A DNA stretch of 14,752 nucleotides from Russula earlei (lineage: Eukaryota > Basidiomycota > Agaricomycetes > Russulales > Russulaceae), in contig JAGFNK010001115.1 of the NCBI GenBank assembly GCA_025769875.1, positions 1 through 14,752 of the forward strand, read 5' to 3'. Each line of letters opens with the position of its first letter. Within the stretch, counting starts at the first letter, position 1. Below the pieces are notes generated by a model, which was given only the letters and a program-made list of their open reading frames with translations, searched no databases and was not told the DNA's origin. The position numbers and the translations under genes are program-made. This document shows positions 1-9,433 of the stretch, piece after piece.

Positions 1-1075
1 GTGTGAGCAGCATCCAACTCCACGCTTCGTACCGTGAGCTCATGCGACTAGCGATTTCGAGACATTGGTCGACGAATATCTCTCCCGCTACAAAGCCGCC
101 GACGCGGACACCGGCAGTGGGGACTTGGTGCGCCACCATAACCAGCGCTACGGCCACCTATCGACAACTGACCTCTCAACGCCTCCCATACACTCATGCA
201 TACGCAGGTTTTTGTCGAAGCGGAGGACTCTGGCGCGCACTCGGGAAGGTCCACCTCCCTGATTCTGCGGCGCGTAGAGCGCCACGGCGCAGAGTTTGCG
301 ATCTTGCGGGCCCTCAACCTCGACGATATACGCGATGACCCCTGGAACCCTGCGCCAAATTTACTCTACACGGCCGAACGCGGAGACACGTCGTGCTCTG
401 CTTCGAGCGTCTCTTTGGCTGCGACGACCCGCCGCTGCAAACGGTCGCGAACGTGATCGACTACATCCGGCAGGCGCTCGAGGTGAGTCCGAGTCCACGC
501 TCACAAGTCCCCGGTCCCGGTCTCGGTCCCGGTCCCGCCCGCCTCTGTGTGTCCCCGCCGAGCGGTGCTGACCGACGTTTCCAGGGCCTGTGCTTCCTTC
601 ACGAGCACAAGATCGTGCATCGCGCGTATGGCGACCCGAACGGCGTGATGATGGACATCGGTCGTTCGACCACGGCCGGCTTCGATCGCATGCGGTTCCC
701 CGTGAGATATTATCGTGTCAACTTTGCGCAGGCGCAACAGCTTTCGCATGACGCGGATCCGCGGAGCGCGAGCTTCTGCCGTGACGTGTCGGATTGTGGG
801 TCGATGTTCCAGCTGCTCGTCGAAGAGGTGCGCTTTGTTTTGTTTAATTCTCTCTCGTGCGCCGATAAATGAACCAAAAAAAAAAAAAAAAAAAACCCAT
901 CGGACCGGGGCAGGCACCGAAGATTGGGGCGAAGCTCCGCTCGCTGGTTGTAGCCATGACAGGCGGCGAATATGGCGCAGAAGACGCTCTAAGGTTGTTC
1001 GAAGCTTTGTGCAAAGGGATCGATGCGTCGACTCATGACGCGCCGCTACAACCGCTCGCGAGGAGCGAAACGTAA
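1..1075 (+). CDS. Kinase-like protein with degenerate catalytic motifs, 5'-truncated by the window, one frame break
   Basis: C-terminal part of a fungal kinase-like domain. Proposed exons are about 52-127, 208-482 (with a frame break inside), 585-827 and 914-1075 (stop TAA 1073-1075). Introns 483-584 (GTGAGT..TTCCAG) and 828-913 (GTGCGC..GGGCAG) join in frame. The segment before and across the first splice reads FERLFG..VIDYIRQALE-GLCFLHEHKIVHR, as in the kinase-like proteins expanded in agaricomycetes. The HRD catalytic Asp is replaced (HRA, 618-626). The DFG position, after PVRYY, reads NFAQ (720-731). If functional it is therefore probably a pseudokinase. The end matches the family's RDVSDCG..KIG.KLRSLV pattern. 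Between about 339 and 387 the frame must shift by one base to join AILRALNLDDIRDDPWN to VVLCFERLF, and no intron fits there. This means decay or an assembly error. The exons before 208 are weakly supported, and the start lies outside the window. Confidence 0.6.
876..895 (+). repeat. A20 homopolymer in the last intron of the kinase-like gene
   Basis: Twenty consecutive A lie inside the 828-913 intron and end 18 bases before the acceptor AG. Tracts of this length are prone to polymerase slippage and assembly error. Confidence 0.95.
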
Positions 1076-2773
1076 TAAGGGCTCGTCTTTGTTCGCAGTC
1101 TCTGTCTTACTACCGGTGTATTTGACGTCTTGTTGTTATCTTTGTTCACTCGCGCTTGTTCGTACACGGGCGAAAACCCATCGCATTTTCATCGTGACCG
1201 ACTTCATGTTACCCTCATCTTGACTTGACCAATATATTGTTGACATTGTCCAACGCGCGTGGCGGCATTCGGCGAGGCTGTGTGAAGGGGGGATTTGCAT
1301 TTCTGCATGCCATCCCAGCGTCCTACGATGTTATGGGTGGGCTCCGCCCGACATGCCACACCAACAAACCCAGCTCAGGTTCCGCACGGAGACGCAGACG
1401 TCCCCAACCCAAAGACGGTTGTGGTCGCGCTGCAAACTAAGGGACCAGCTCCCGTCCCTGGCGTGCCTGACTGGTGAATGCGGTTAAGGTGGCGGCAGTG
1501 GCGCCATTTTCTTTTGATTTCGGAGAGGCCTTAATCCCTTCGTGATCATGGCACAACGAAGGACTGGGATAAATCGGAGTGGGAGGGATAAATCCGGTAT
1601 ACATGATGATCACGTGACATTCGCTTTGGCCGGGCGTGGTTCATATTCGTCGTGCCTTGCACGCAGCAACTCCAAGATGGCAGCCCTTGTCCTTGGTGCC
1701 TCACACGCTAGTGGGACGGCGCCAGAAGGCAGAGTCACTCCCCGAAAATCAGAAGCACCCCTTTTCAAGTTTCGTAGCCACGATTTTTTTTTAATCCGCC
1801 CGGCTGCATGGTGGTCATTCCGCAGTTCAAAGCCAAAGACTCCGAGTCGACCTGCTGCGCTCGATAACGAATACGACGGCTCCAAGGATGAACGATGACG
1901 GCATGTGGAAAAGGATGTCTCAGCTCAGTCGTTGTGGAGGCAGATCCAAATGAATGGTTAGCTGATCGCTCGTCCCTGCTGGGCGATGCATGAAGTAGGC
2001 GCTTTTGCCCAGGGTGCCCGTCAAGCGCCCGCCTCGCGTGCAAGTCATGAAGGCGCCCGTGAGTCCAAGCGCCGAGCAATGCACCAACCACAACGGCCAT
2101 GGGGCGAACAGCCGCGTCGAGACGTCTGGCGGGGTCACGAGTCCCCGTAAATGCTTCCCTCGGCGGACCATACGACCTGCCCCAAGATTTCTCTTGAAAG
2201 AACCCCCAGTAGAGCTTTTGCGTGGTCGATCACAGAAAAAACGGACGGAGGTGCTTGTTCCAGGGACAGATGCACGCCGACGCAACCACTCCGCGAGGAG
2301 CCTGGCGAGCGTTCTTCCCAGGAACGCGAGCGCCTATTTGAGACAACGCATTGCATTGGCATCTTCCGTGGCTGTAATTACGGTCGCTGGGCCCTTCCAG
2401 AGTGCAGCTGTGGACGATGATTTCGCTGCTGCTGCTGCTGCTACTACTACTACTTGGGCTTGTGGATGACCCGTCGCGAAAGAGACGTAGGGCAGCTGCG
2501 CGCGGTGCCTCCCCTCGCAGCGCATTCAGAATCGTGGCGAACGGTCACCACGGGCACAAGCGTCGCTCTGTGGCTCACCTTGGAGCGACGCCGCCCTCAA
2601 TCCCGAGGACCGATCGGTCTGTCTGAGGCTTGTCTCACTCTCGCATTGGCTGGTCGATGTGGATAGACAGAGCCGATCGACGCGAGCAGGCTATGCAAAG
2701 GGAAGAGGATAAAGTCGTGGATGGAGGACGCCGTCTTCCACCATCGTATTCAACCTTCACTCGTACACAGACA
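1076..2773. other. Intergenic region with no recognisable gene
   Basis: About 1.7 kb between the kinase-like gene and the Gln-rich gene. Short open frames occur on both strands, but several begin with TTG or GTG and none shows family motifs or convincing splice structure. Visible elements are a direct repeat GGGATAAATC at 1566-1575 and 1585-1594 (GATA-containing), a CACGTG E-box at 1611-1616, and a GCT/ACT microsatellite at 2425-2454. The last few hundred bases probably include the promoter of the Gln-rich gene; I see no clear TATA box there. Confidence 0.5.
2425..2454. repeat. Trinucleotide microsatellite (GCT)6(ACT)4
   Basis: Six GCT units (2425-2442) are followed directly by four ACT units (2443-2454). 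In one frame, after ATG 2417, this encodes a run of ten leucines that mimics a signal peptide. The rest of that frame has no recognisable features, so I treat it as a plain microsatellite. Confidence 0.9.
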
Positions 2774-2800
2774 ATGTCGAGCAATCAGCAGCAACAGTGG

Positions 2801-2832
<32 letters not shown>

Positions 2833-2833
2833 G

Positions 2834-2877
<44 letters not shown>

Positions 2878-3566
2878 GACCAGATCCGTGCAGACAGGTC
2901 AAAGGTGGGTGCTGCGATTGCCCTCATTGCATTGAAAGTGGGAGGCTACAACCCCTGGAGCGACAGTCGTTCTCAGCCCACGGGTGATGCACTCTGGAAT
3001 GCAATGAATAACCCCGTGGGTAACCAGAGGGCGCGGCCAATAGACCCCACCCTCGTGATGCAGGCCGTCGGGCCGATACAAGGAGTCGCGCCTGTTGGGG
3101 CTGCTATAGCCCACCACCAGCAGAGTGTACAAGGTGGGCACCAAAGCGACCCGCTGCATCACCACTGACGTCCTCCAGGGACCGGAGGGCAACCCATGGC
3201 GTCTCAGTGGCAAGGAGGCAATCCCGCAGCCTACCAGACCCAGACCCAACCCCAGATGAATCCGATGCAGCCACAGCAGCAGCCTACCGATCCCCAGCGC
3301 ATTAGATTCCGCACACCCATGACCGCAAGGAACCAACAGAATCAAGGAAGAGACGCATCCACTGGGGGGTATGGTACCCCATCCTTGTACGGGACGACGG
3401 GCGACGGGACGGTGGTAAGTCTGTCAGGAAATGCCAAACTATAATTCATGCTGATAAAGTTACCTAGTCATCGGGCATGTTCCGCGTCAATCCATTTCAG
3501 AACCAGCAGACAGGAGGCGGGCAGCCCTACAATGACCCGAGCAAGCCTCCTCAACGCCGTGGATGA
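2774..3566 (+). CDS. Gln-rich low-complexity protein of unknown function, four exons
   Basis: Not assigned to a family. The model starts at ATG 2774, which has A at -3. The N-terminus MSSN is followed by Q4-W-Q26 from mixed CAG/CAA codons (2786-2878). Intron 1 is unresolved: in-frame choices include 2905-2966 (GTGGGT..GACAG, strongest sites) and 2898-2944. Intron 2 is 3134-3178 (GTGGGC..CTCCAG, with CTGAC as likely branch point). Intron 3 is 3415-3467 (GTAAGT..ACCTAG, with CTGAT branch). Its 33-bp longer version, ending at 3500, also keeps frame. Stop TGA is at 3564-3566. The product is about 210-215 residues, rich in Q, N, P, G and T, with no membrane segment or catalytic motif visible. It is probably disordered and prion-like in composition; a role in transcription or RNA binding would be a guess. 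In-frame upstream ATGs at 2657 and 2694 cannot be excluded. It converges on the chitin synthase gene. Confidence 0.6.
2786..2878 (+). repeat. CAG/CAA polyglutamine tract
   Basis: 31 codons: Q4, one Trp (TGG 2798-2800), then 26 uninterrupted Gln codons. CAG and CAA are mixed irregularly rather than being a pure CAG run. All three forward frames are open through the tract; the Gln frame is preferred because it has a well-placed ATG 12 bases upstream. Confidence 0.9.
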
Positions 3567-3927
3567 CCGGTGATTTGGCAGAGATCGATAGTAATGGTAT
3601 ATGAACGTATAATGTCGATAAGGCGCATAATAATCCACAGTGAATGTCAACCTCGTTGTGGCGGTAGGAAAGTAAGAGTGACTACTGCGGGATGAGCACA
3701 AGGTATAAGATGTGATGAGTGAGCGAGAAGAACGCACCGTGGAAATCGACACGTTAATTAGTCACGTGTGAACGTAAGTAGTTTTGTGAATTCATATACA
3801 CCACCACTTTCATGTGATGATGACCACTGGTCAAACATTCTCTGCATTGTGGTAAGCACCATGGTGGATTTCACCACAGGTACAGGAGGTACATCACAGA
3901 ATCGAGAGTCGTCAAGGCAACTGTGAT

Positions 3928-3978
3928 GAGCTCCAGTTCGGTGATAGGTAAAGCCTACCGATCACCGAACTGGAGCAC
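3928..3978. repeat. Strong inverted repeat (hairpin)
   Basis: Arms 3930-3945 and 3961-3976 are perfect 16-bp reverse complements. Across one A.G mismatch (3946/3960) four more pairs form (3947-3950 with 3956-3959), leaving a 5-base loop. Outside the arms, one A.A mismatch is followed by further pairs (3926-3928 with 3978-3980). It sits outside any recognised gene, 28 bases before a TATATAA. No target-site duplication is obvious. It could be a transposon scar, a small-RNA precursor or a protein-binding palindrome. Confidence 0.85.
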
Positions 3979-4003
3979 ATAGGCCCTTGGGCTCCTCGCA
4001 CGA

Positions 4004-4010
4004 TATATAA
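4004..4010 (+). promoter_or_regulatory. TATA-box-like element
   Basis: TATATAA sits in an otherwise GC-richer stretch. No protein-coding start is convincing downstream. About 90 bases further lies a T14 tract, so the element could serve a short Pol III-type transcript. This is inference only. Confidence 0.25.
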
Positions 4011-4101
4011 CTCGACCTCGACCTCCTCTCTTGCGATCCTTGGGAAATCGCCATTGACTGTCAGAGAACGGTATTCGAACCGTTCAGGTGGACTCCACGA
4101 C

Positions 4102-4115
4102 TTTTTTTTTTTTTT
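4102..4115. repeat. T14 homopolymer, possible Pol III terminator
   Basis: Fourteen T follow two small potential hairpins (7-bp stem 4066-4072/4079-4085, and GTGG/CCAC at 4088-4098). On the plus strand a run of T is a sufficient RNA polymerase III terminator. Many similar homopolymers in this window are evidently not terminators. Confidence 0.8.
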
Positions 4116-4494
4116 CCGTGGGTGTGGGGCGATCGTACGTCCGTCCCTCTCCTGCCGGCTGTGCGTAACGGGCGCATGTTATAATGACTCGCCTTTTGCG
4201 ATTCGCCGCTGGTTCGGCGGCGGCCCGTCTTTTGCAAGGGCCGCGGGATATATTATTGGGGGGTTTACGGAGAGAGTGACCGATCTTGCACGGCAGGACG
4301 GGTATGGCGATCGAGCGACCTGAACCCATGAGAGTCATTTACGAAGAGGGCAGCGGAGGGGAAGCCGAGGCTCGGCCAGCGGGCGATGCACGGCTCGCTG
4401 TCATCGTGGTAGGAGGTTGAGAAGCATAGACGCCACGCTGCACGAACATGTTCGGCATTAAATAGGCGCCCTGCATGTGAGCTGGCAAGCAAAC

Positions 4495-4532
4495 CCTACC
4501 TACCTACCTACCCGCCCCCCCCGCCCCCCCCC
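4495..4532. repeat. (CCTA)4 followed by interrupted poly-C
   Basis: Four CCTA units (4495-4510) run into a C-rich tract of about 22 bases interrupted by two G. It does not match a fungal telomere repeat, such as CCCTAA, in register. I regard it as simple sequence. Confidence 0.85.
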
Positions 4533-5593
4533 ATCCCCGGGCCCGGCCGGCTACACTGCAAGACGATCATCGAACGCAAACCAAACCGTGGCACCGACCA
4601 ACTCTGCGGTGTCGATTGCACGAGGGCCGCGCCATTGGAGTCCACCCACCACGGCATTATGAGGCTGACCACCTGTACCCTTTTGGGGGCTGACCAGCGG
4701 GCTGGCTGGCGGCGGGACATGCCTCACGGCGCGTAATAAAAAAAAAAGGGACATATTGTGCGGTTCTATGATATTCAATCCTATCAAGTTGCCCCCCCCA
4801 TTATCCGCCGCGCATACCAAAGAAACTAACAAGCCCAAGTCGACCGGCATCCAAATACCTCTCCGGAGATAACGTGCGGTGTACAGCTGGTCCATGACAT
4901 TTTTACTCTTATAATAAATCCGGGGAGGCGGCCGCTCAGGCTAGCTCGAAAGAGAAAGAGTCATCACCACCAGCGCCCTACAGCTGTATTCCTCTCTTTA
5001 TATTGAGAGCCAAGGGTCAGCCAGCCCTATCTAATGCGTTGTAGCCAGTGCGCGGCAAACGATCTCGATGATGGGGAGTGTCGAGGTGAATCACCGAGCA
5101 AGGGCGACCTTGGTCACGGGTGCTCGTCCGACGGTCCGACGGGCTCTGCCCCCCAATCGGCCAACATAATAACTCTTATTCATTCGTATATGGCCATCAT
5201 CGGGCACGAATCTAGTGCCGGCGTTGGACCCACGGCGGCGCTGTCGATCCTGGACAAAGAGATCTATATCCCTCCTCGAGCCAGGCAGGCGCCAGCCGTA
5301 TCTGCAACAGATCCGAGCGTCGATGTGTGCTCCAGGGATCTTGGCTGATTGGCGCGCTGTGAGGCCTGACGTACTGTTTCATATCGAGTAGCTTCTTCCC
5401 CCCTGGATTCCTACAGCGGCGCAGATAACAAATTGCCGTGTAGCTTCAAGAAGCCCCTGACGTTTAAATTAAGAGCGAAATTGTATCAGTCTGTCAAATA
5501 CAAATGACGGGATTCATATAACGAGGAAAAGAGCCCGGGAGACAGTGTCCATCGATTCGTTACCAAGTCACATCATCTCTCTTTCCATCTCAA

Positions 5594-8500
5594 TCATTCG
5601 CCGGCGAACAATCGGATAATCATATACGCCGTCGACCCTATAAAGCGAACAACTGGAAGCAAAGGGCAGCAGGCGTGAAGGTCCGTCTCAGAGAGAGTCC
5701 AGGATCACGTACATGCAAGCACGGCCACAGAGTAGAGGATGAAGATGAGATATCCGTTGACCGTAGTGTTTGCGCCGTTCGTCTTGGCGTTTCCGTTCGT
5801 GGTGCTGCGCGTACAGCATGAGCGCATGCAAAAAAAAAGGGACGGGAGATAGCACGCTTACAGAATAACGGCGACTAATAAAGCCTGAAAAAGTAACATG
5901 AGCATCCTGTAACGGGGCTGAGGTCGGATCAACTACCCACATTCGAAAGCACCCAAGCCATCAACACACTGTCAGAAAGATCATGCAAAAAAAAAGGGGG
6001 GGGAAACGTTCAGTCCCGTGAAGAACGGGCAAGATGCGCCACGCACTTTGTCCGGAAATTACGGTAGAAATCCTCCTGTTCCGTTGCCGGGTCCACCTTT
6101 TTCACCTCTTTGGGTGCCTTGGTCGACAGCACGTGTATCGCGTCCTCGTACGCAGCGTTGATGTCGGTCTCGGTCGTTGGCACGGCGACCTCGACGGCGT
6201 TATCGCCTTTGCTCGCCTTGACGATCCCTAGGTCCGTGCTGATCTTGTTATCGCCTTTCGTACCCCAAGAAACATCGCTGTGCAAAAAAAACACATATGA
6301 GATCGCGTTCGCTCTCAATGGTCCGACTCGAGCTCACTGGACATTCGCGAACTGCCAGGACCAAAGAGGATCAACGGTTGCTAATCGAGGCGGGAAACGA
6401 GGTTGACTTACAGCGTAGACGTTCAGGATGTTGATGTACGAGGGTGCGAGGAGTGTGTACTGCACGAACGAAGTGACCATGTGCCACGGATCCATCTATC
6501 AAGATTTGGTGATCAAATTTGATCCACGGTCCTCAAACTCAAAAGCCACGTACATGGATAATAGACGCGGTAACGTATAAGCCGATCGTCGCCGCCAGCG
6601 AGACCACGATGTCGCGGAATATCGAATTCGTGAAAAGGTCACTAAAGGTTGCGCCGCGTTTCTCCGCAGCAGCCACCTGCTGTACGCCCTTGATCGCCAG
6701 GAACAACGCAGCAAACTAAAGTCGTTTCACAGTTAGCCGAGACATGCCTCTGTATCAAATGTGACAGCAGGTGACGCACCGTCATGTACACGGTAAAGAT
6801 GGCATATCCCACAAAGGCAAGCGTGTAGCCCCTGTTGGAGCCTTGAGGTCGGTTGCCAAGGGAAAGAATGAAACAGGTGAGTAGGAGGCCGACGTAGGAG
6901 TACTTGAGGATCGTGTTGACCACTTCGATAGTCTTCCCCCCGATGATGGTCGGGTCCTCGAGGGCGTTAGTCAAGACAAAGAACGAGATGAAGAAGTTTC
7001 CCTGAGCAAGTGAGGGTTCGAAAAAAGTGAATCGAGCGAGCGGAAGACGTACGAGGGCAAACCAAGAAAAGATGAGATTGAAGGTCTGATAGATGAGTTC
7101 GACGTGGATCCAGAATTTGCGCCAAAAGCTGTGCGAAGAACGGTATATGTAATGGAACTTGACGGTGCCGTGTATCGCAGCGAAGAACGAGCCATTGAGC
7201 CATCTGCGACGCTGCGAGACCAGCTCTGGAACCTGGCGGAAAGGACGGTCAACTTGGGGAGCTGTTTCAAGACAGACCACCACGCACCTGGTCCGGCGTG
7301 TCGGTAACGGCGTACGCGGACTTGACATAGTGAAGAACCCATGATCCCCCGCGTTTCGAGACGAGTTCCCAGCATAGGATCTATGAAGGACTATATGAGA
7401 AACGAGGACCCCACGGAGGATATCATTTTTTCCACGCACACGATCCTCTGCCAGATACATGTTGGCAGTGAAGATGTCTGCGCCTGCCCCGTGCTGTGGA
7501 CATGACATTTAGAAGGCGAGCTCCACGGAAGAAAGATGGGCGTACGAGTGTTTCACCGAGGAAATACTTCTGCAGTGGTCCCTCGCCTTGCTCGTTATTC
7601 TGGAGCGCAATGTATCGGTACGCGCTGAACGCTCCGGGGAGGACCGTGATGTAACCAAAGACGGATTCCCTGCGGCAATGGCGTGAGATAGGTCGACAAC
7701 AAATGCGACAATAAATACAATGGTTTATCGAGTATGTTTGACATCTTGTATTCAAAGTTCTGGGCAGCCACTGCAATGTCAAAGCAGGGAGAGTCAAAAG
7801 GAGAGGACGGCACGAAAAGGAGCGGAGAGCGGACCCAAGGGATTCACGAGCTTCTCCCCGTATTTGCCTTTGAGGGCGACGATTTCGCCGCAAGCACCGC
7901 CAACGTTGGAGTTGATGTCGAAAGCCTTCCAGAGATGATAAATGGAGCTGATGCCAGGCGTGGTACCGACGTCGAGGAGGACGCAAACGTTGGGCTGGAG
8001 AATGGGACCAAATGCGTTGAAGAACCAACGGTGGGAGTTGATCTTCTTCTGATTCTTCTCTTTGAGGCAAAAGATGAGCTGCACGGGGACGATACCTTTC
8101 TCCGCGCCTTCGATCTTGCTCGAGGACGTGACCGAGACTACACAAGACGTTAGAAAGAGGGAGAAAGAAATGGGGTGAGAGACGGACTCTGTGTGGTGTA
8201 CTCGTATATGTGCGCGACGACGGGCTTCCCGTTCACGACGTTGGTCGCGATGCCTTCCTGATATGCACCCAGGGTCGCGACGACGCTGAGGGTCCGCGAG
8301 TTGATCTTCTGACGACCATCGCTGACGATGCAGACGACGACTTTCTTCCAACCGTCCTTACCCCAGGTCTTGCTGCGGTCGCGCTTGCACAGATAGGCGA
8401 TGTTCTTCATGACACCGTGCATGGTCCTCGTGAAGAGGGTATCGTCTTCGTTATACATGGTCATGACGATGAATAGTTCCGTTCGACGGGGCGGATCGTA

Positions 8501-9433
8501 GTGCACCTGGCGAAGGGTGAACCCATTGTCCTTGAAGTCGTTCGGGTCGCCCGTGGCGGCGGAATAACGCATGTGGGTGAACTCGCGCTCGTCCTTATGC
8601 ACGCAGAGGTTGAGCAACTTTGTCGGCACCGCCGAATCGAGCACAAAGTTGCCATGGAAGAGTCTGCGTGAGGGGAACGGGATGGATCAGTGCGTGGGAT
8701 GATGGGACAGGCGGGGGCAGACGCACTCTACGCGCTTCAGAGTCTTGTACCGTCGAGGGACGCGCTGCGGGATGCGTCCGTAGCGGATGTTGACGCTTCC
8801 CTCCTCGTCCGGAAGGGCGTTGTACCGCCCGGGCATGGGCATGGAGAAGGACTCCTGGGAACGGGCGGAGGGAGCCCGCAAAAGAGGCAGGTCGCCCGCG
8901 TCTCCGAGACCATTATCTGGATCGTCGTACGGATTGAACGCGGTGGTAGACGTTTGGGTGGTCAAAGAGGGTGGGGGAGGGACGCTGAGGTCGGTGGTGC
9001 TGTAGGATGGACCGGGGCCAAAGGTAACGTGCGGCGGTGGCGGTGGCGGCGGTGGCGGCGGTTGGAGATGAAAGGGTGCTGCGGGTGGCGGTGGAGGAGA
9101 AAGGGAGGGGTGAAGAGGATGAGAGTGCGAGGGATACGGCTCGAGGTGAAACGGAGAGGGTGATGGGTTGTACGGCACGTTGTAAGGATCGTGGCCGGAG
9201 GGTGGATGATTGGGCTGGTATCCTTGGCCCTGTGGTGGGTATGCCGTTGAGAAAGGATTATCTTGGGGAGAGGCAAAGGGATTCGAGGAGTAGTTCGGCT
9301 GGTCATATTGGCTGGTCACTGGATATCCGTCATTGTAGCGTCCTTGCTGTCCCTCGTCGGGCTAACAAAAGCAGATGAACGAAGGTGGGATGTAAAATTG
9401 AAAGCAAGGACTGACCTCTGGGTATCGAGACAT
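5594..9433 (-). CDS. Chitin synthase, division 1 (probably class III-like), 18 exons
   Basis: Plasma-membrane glycosyltransferase that makes chitin from UDP-GlcNAc. The exons are 9433-9416, 9361-8727, 8663-8188, 8137-7835, 7770-7719, 7669-7546, 7493-7440, 7380-7288, 7232-7053, 7001-6780, 6715-6554, 6495-6412, 6351-6338, 6277-6047, 5968-5941, 5884-5862, 5804-5713 and 5652-5594. All introns (49-78 bp) are GT..AG and the joined frame is open: 2850 nt, 949 residues. In order: a Pro/Ser/Tyr-rich cytosolic tail (1-200); the chitin synthase N-terminal domain, from [10 protein letters not shown] (about 209); the nucleotide-sugar region, with TMYNEDD (286-292) and D432 of LLDVGT; the catalytic AEDR (551-554) and QRRRW (592-596); then several membrane segments. 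WGTKGD (810-815) lies between membrane segments. The last exon ends RLFAGE. The start MSRYPE is placed by the 54-bp first intron. Class III is suggested by WFALGNFF..ALEDP, from memory and without alignment. The leader is pyrimidine-rich. Confidence 0.95.
6338..6351 (-). other. 14-nt micro-exon (exon 13) of the chitin synthase gene
   Basis: It encodes F-A-N-V plus two bases of His. It is flanked by a 60-bp intron (6352-6411, GTAAGT..TGGCAG) and another 60-bp intron (6278-6337, GTGAGC..TGCACAG). Joining it restores the family-conserved stretch [17 protein letters not shown] across the junctions. Skipping it would remove 14 nt and break the frame. Confidence 0.85.

Larger units (their letters stand above)
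3567..5593. other. Two-kilobase region without a recognisable gene, between convergent genes
   Basis: This lies between the 3' ends of the Gln-rich gene (+) and the chitin synthase gene (-). Both 3' UTRs must fall here. Small frames exist (for example ATG 5034 to 5348, 104 codons, and on the minus strand 4895-4551, 114 codons), but they show no family motif and I do not call them. Notable elements listed separately are a strong hairpin (3928-3978), a TATATAA (4004-4010) followed by a small hairpin and a T14 tract (4102-4115), and a CCTA/poly-C stretch (4495-4532). An A10G3 tract lies at 4738-4750. Confidence 0.5.

Noticed and set aside
1920..2469. Overlapping frames on both strands of 120-154 codons
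   Set aside because: The plus-strand frame begins with TTG, and neither frame has a recognised motif or plausible introns.
2417..2626. ATG followed by ten Leu codons, looking like a signal peptide
   Set aside because: The leucines come from the (GCT)6(ACT)4 microsatellite, and the remaining frame shows no motif or splice structure.
4060..4100. tRNA-like segment with ATTCGAACC before a T-run
   Set aside because: The T-loop does not fit the 7-base canonical form with C61, and no matching acceptor, D or anticodon arms could be built on either strand.
4495..4532. Possible telomere-like repeat (CCTA)n
   Set aside because: Only four units, not the CCCTAA register, and flanked by ordinary sequence and genes.
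5034..5348. ATG-initiated 104-codon plus-strand frame
   Set aside because: No recognisable motif or splice context, and its length is compatible with chance in this base composition.
8690..9163. Plus-strand frame of 157 codons over the chitin synthase N-terminus
   Set aside because: It is the complement of the Pro/Ser-rich tail, and its Gly/Arg-rich composition is what that complement produces.
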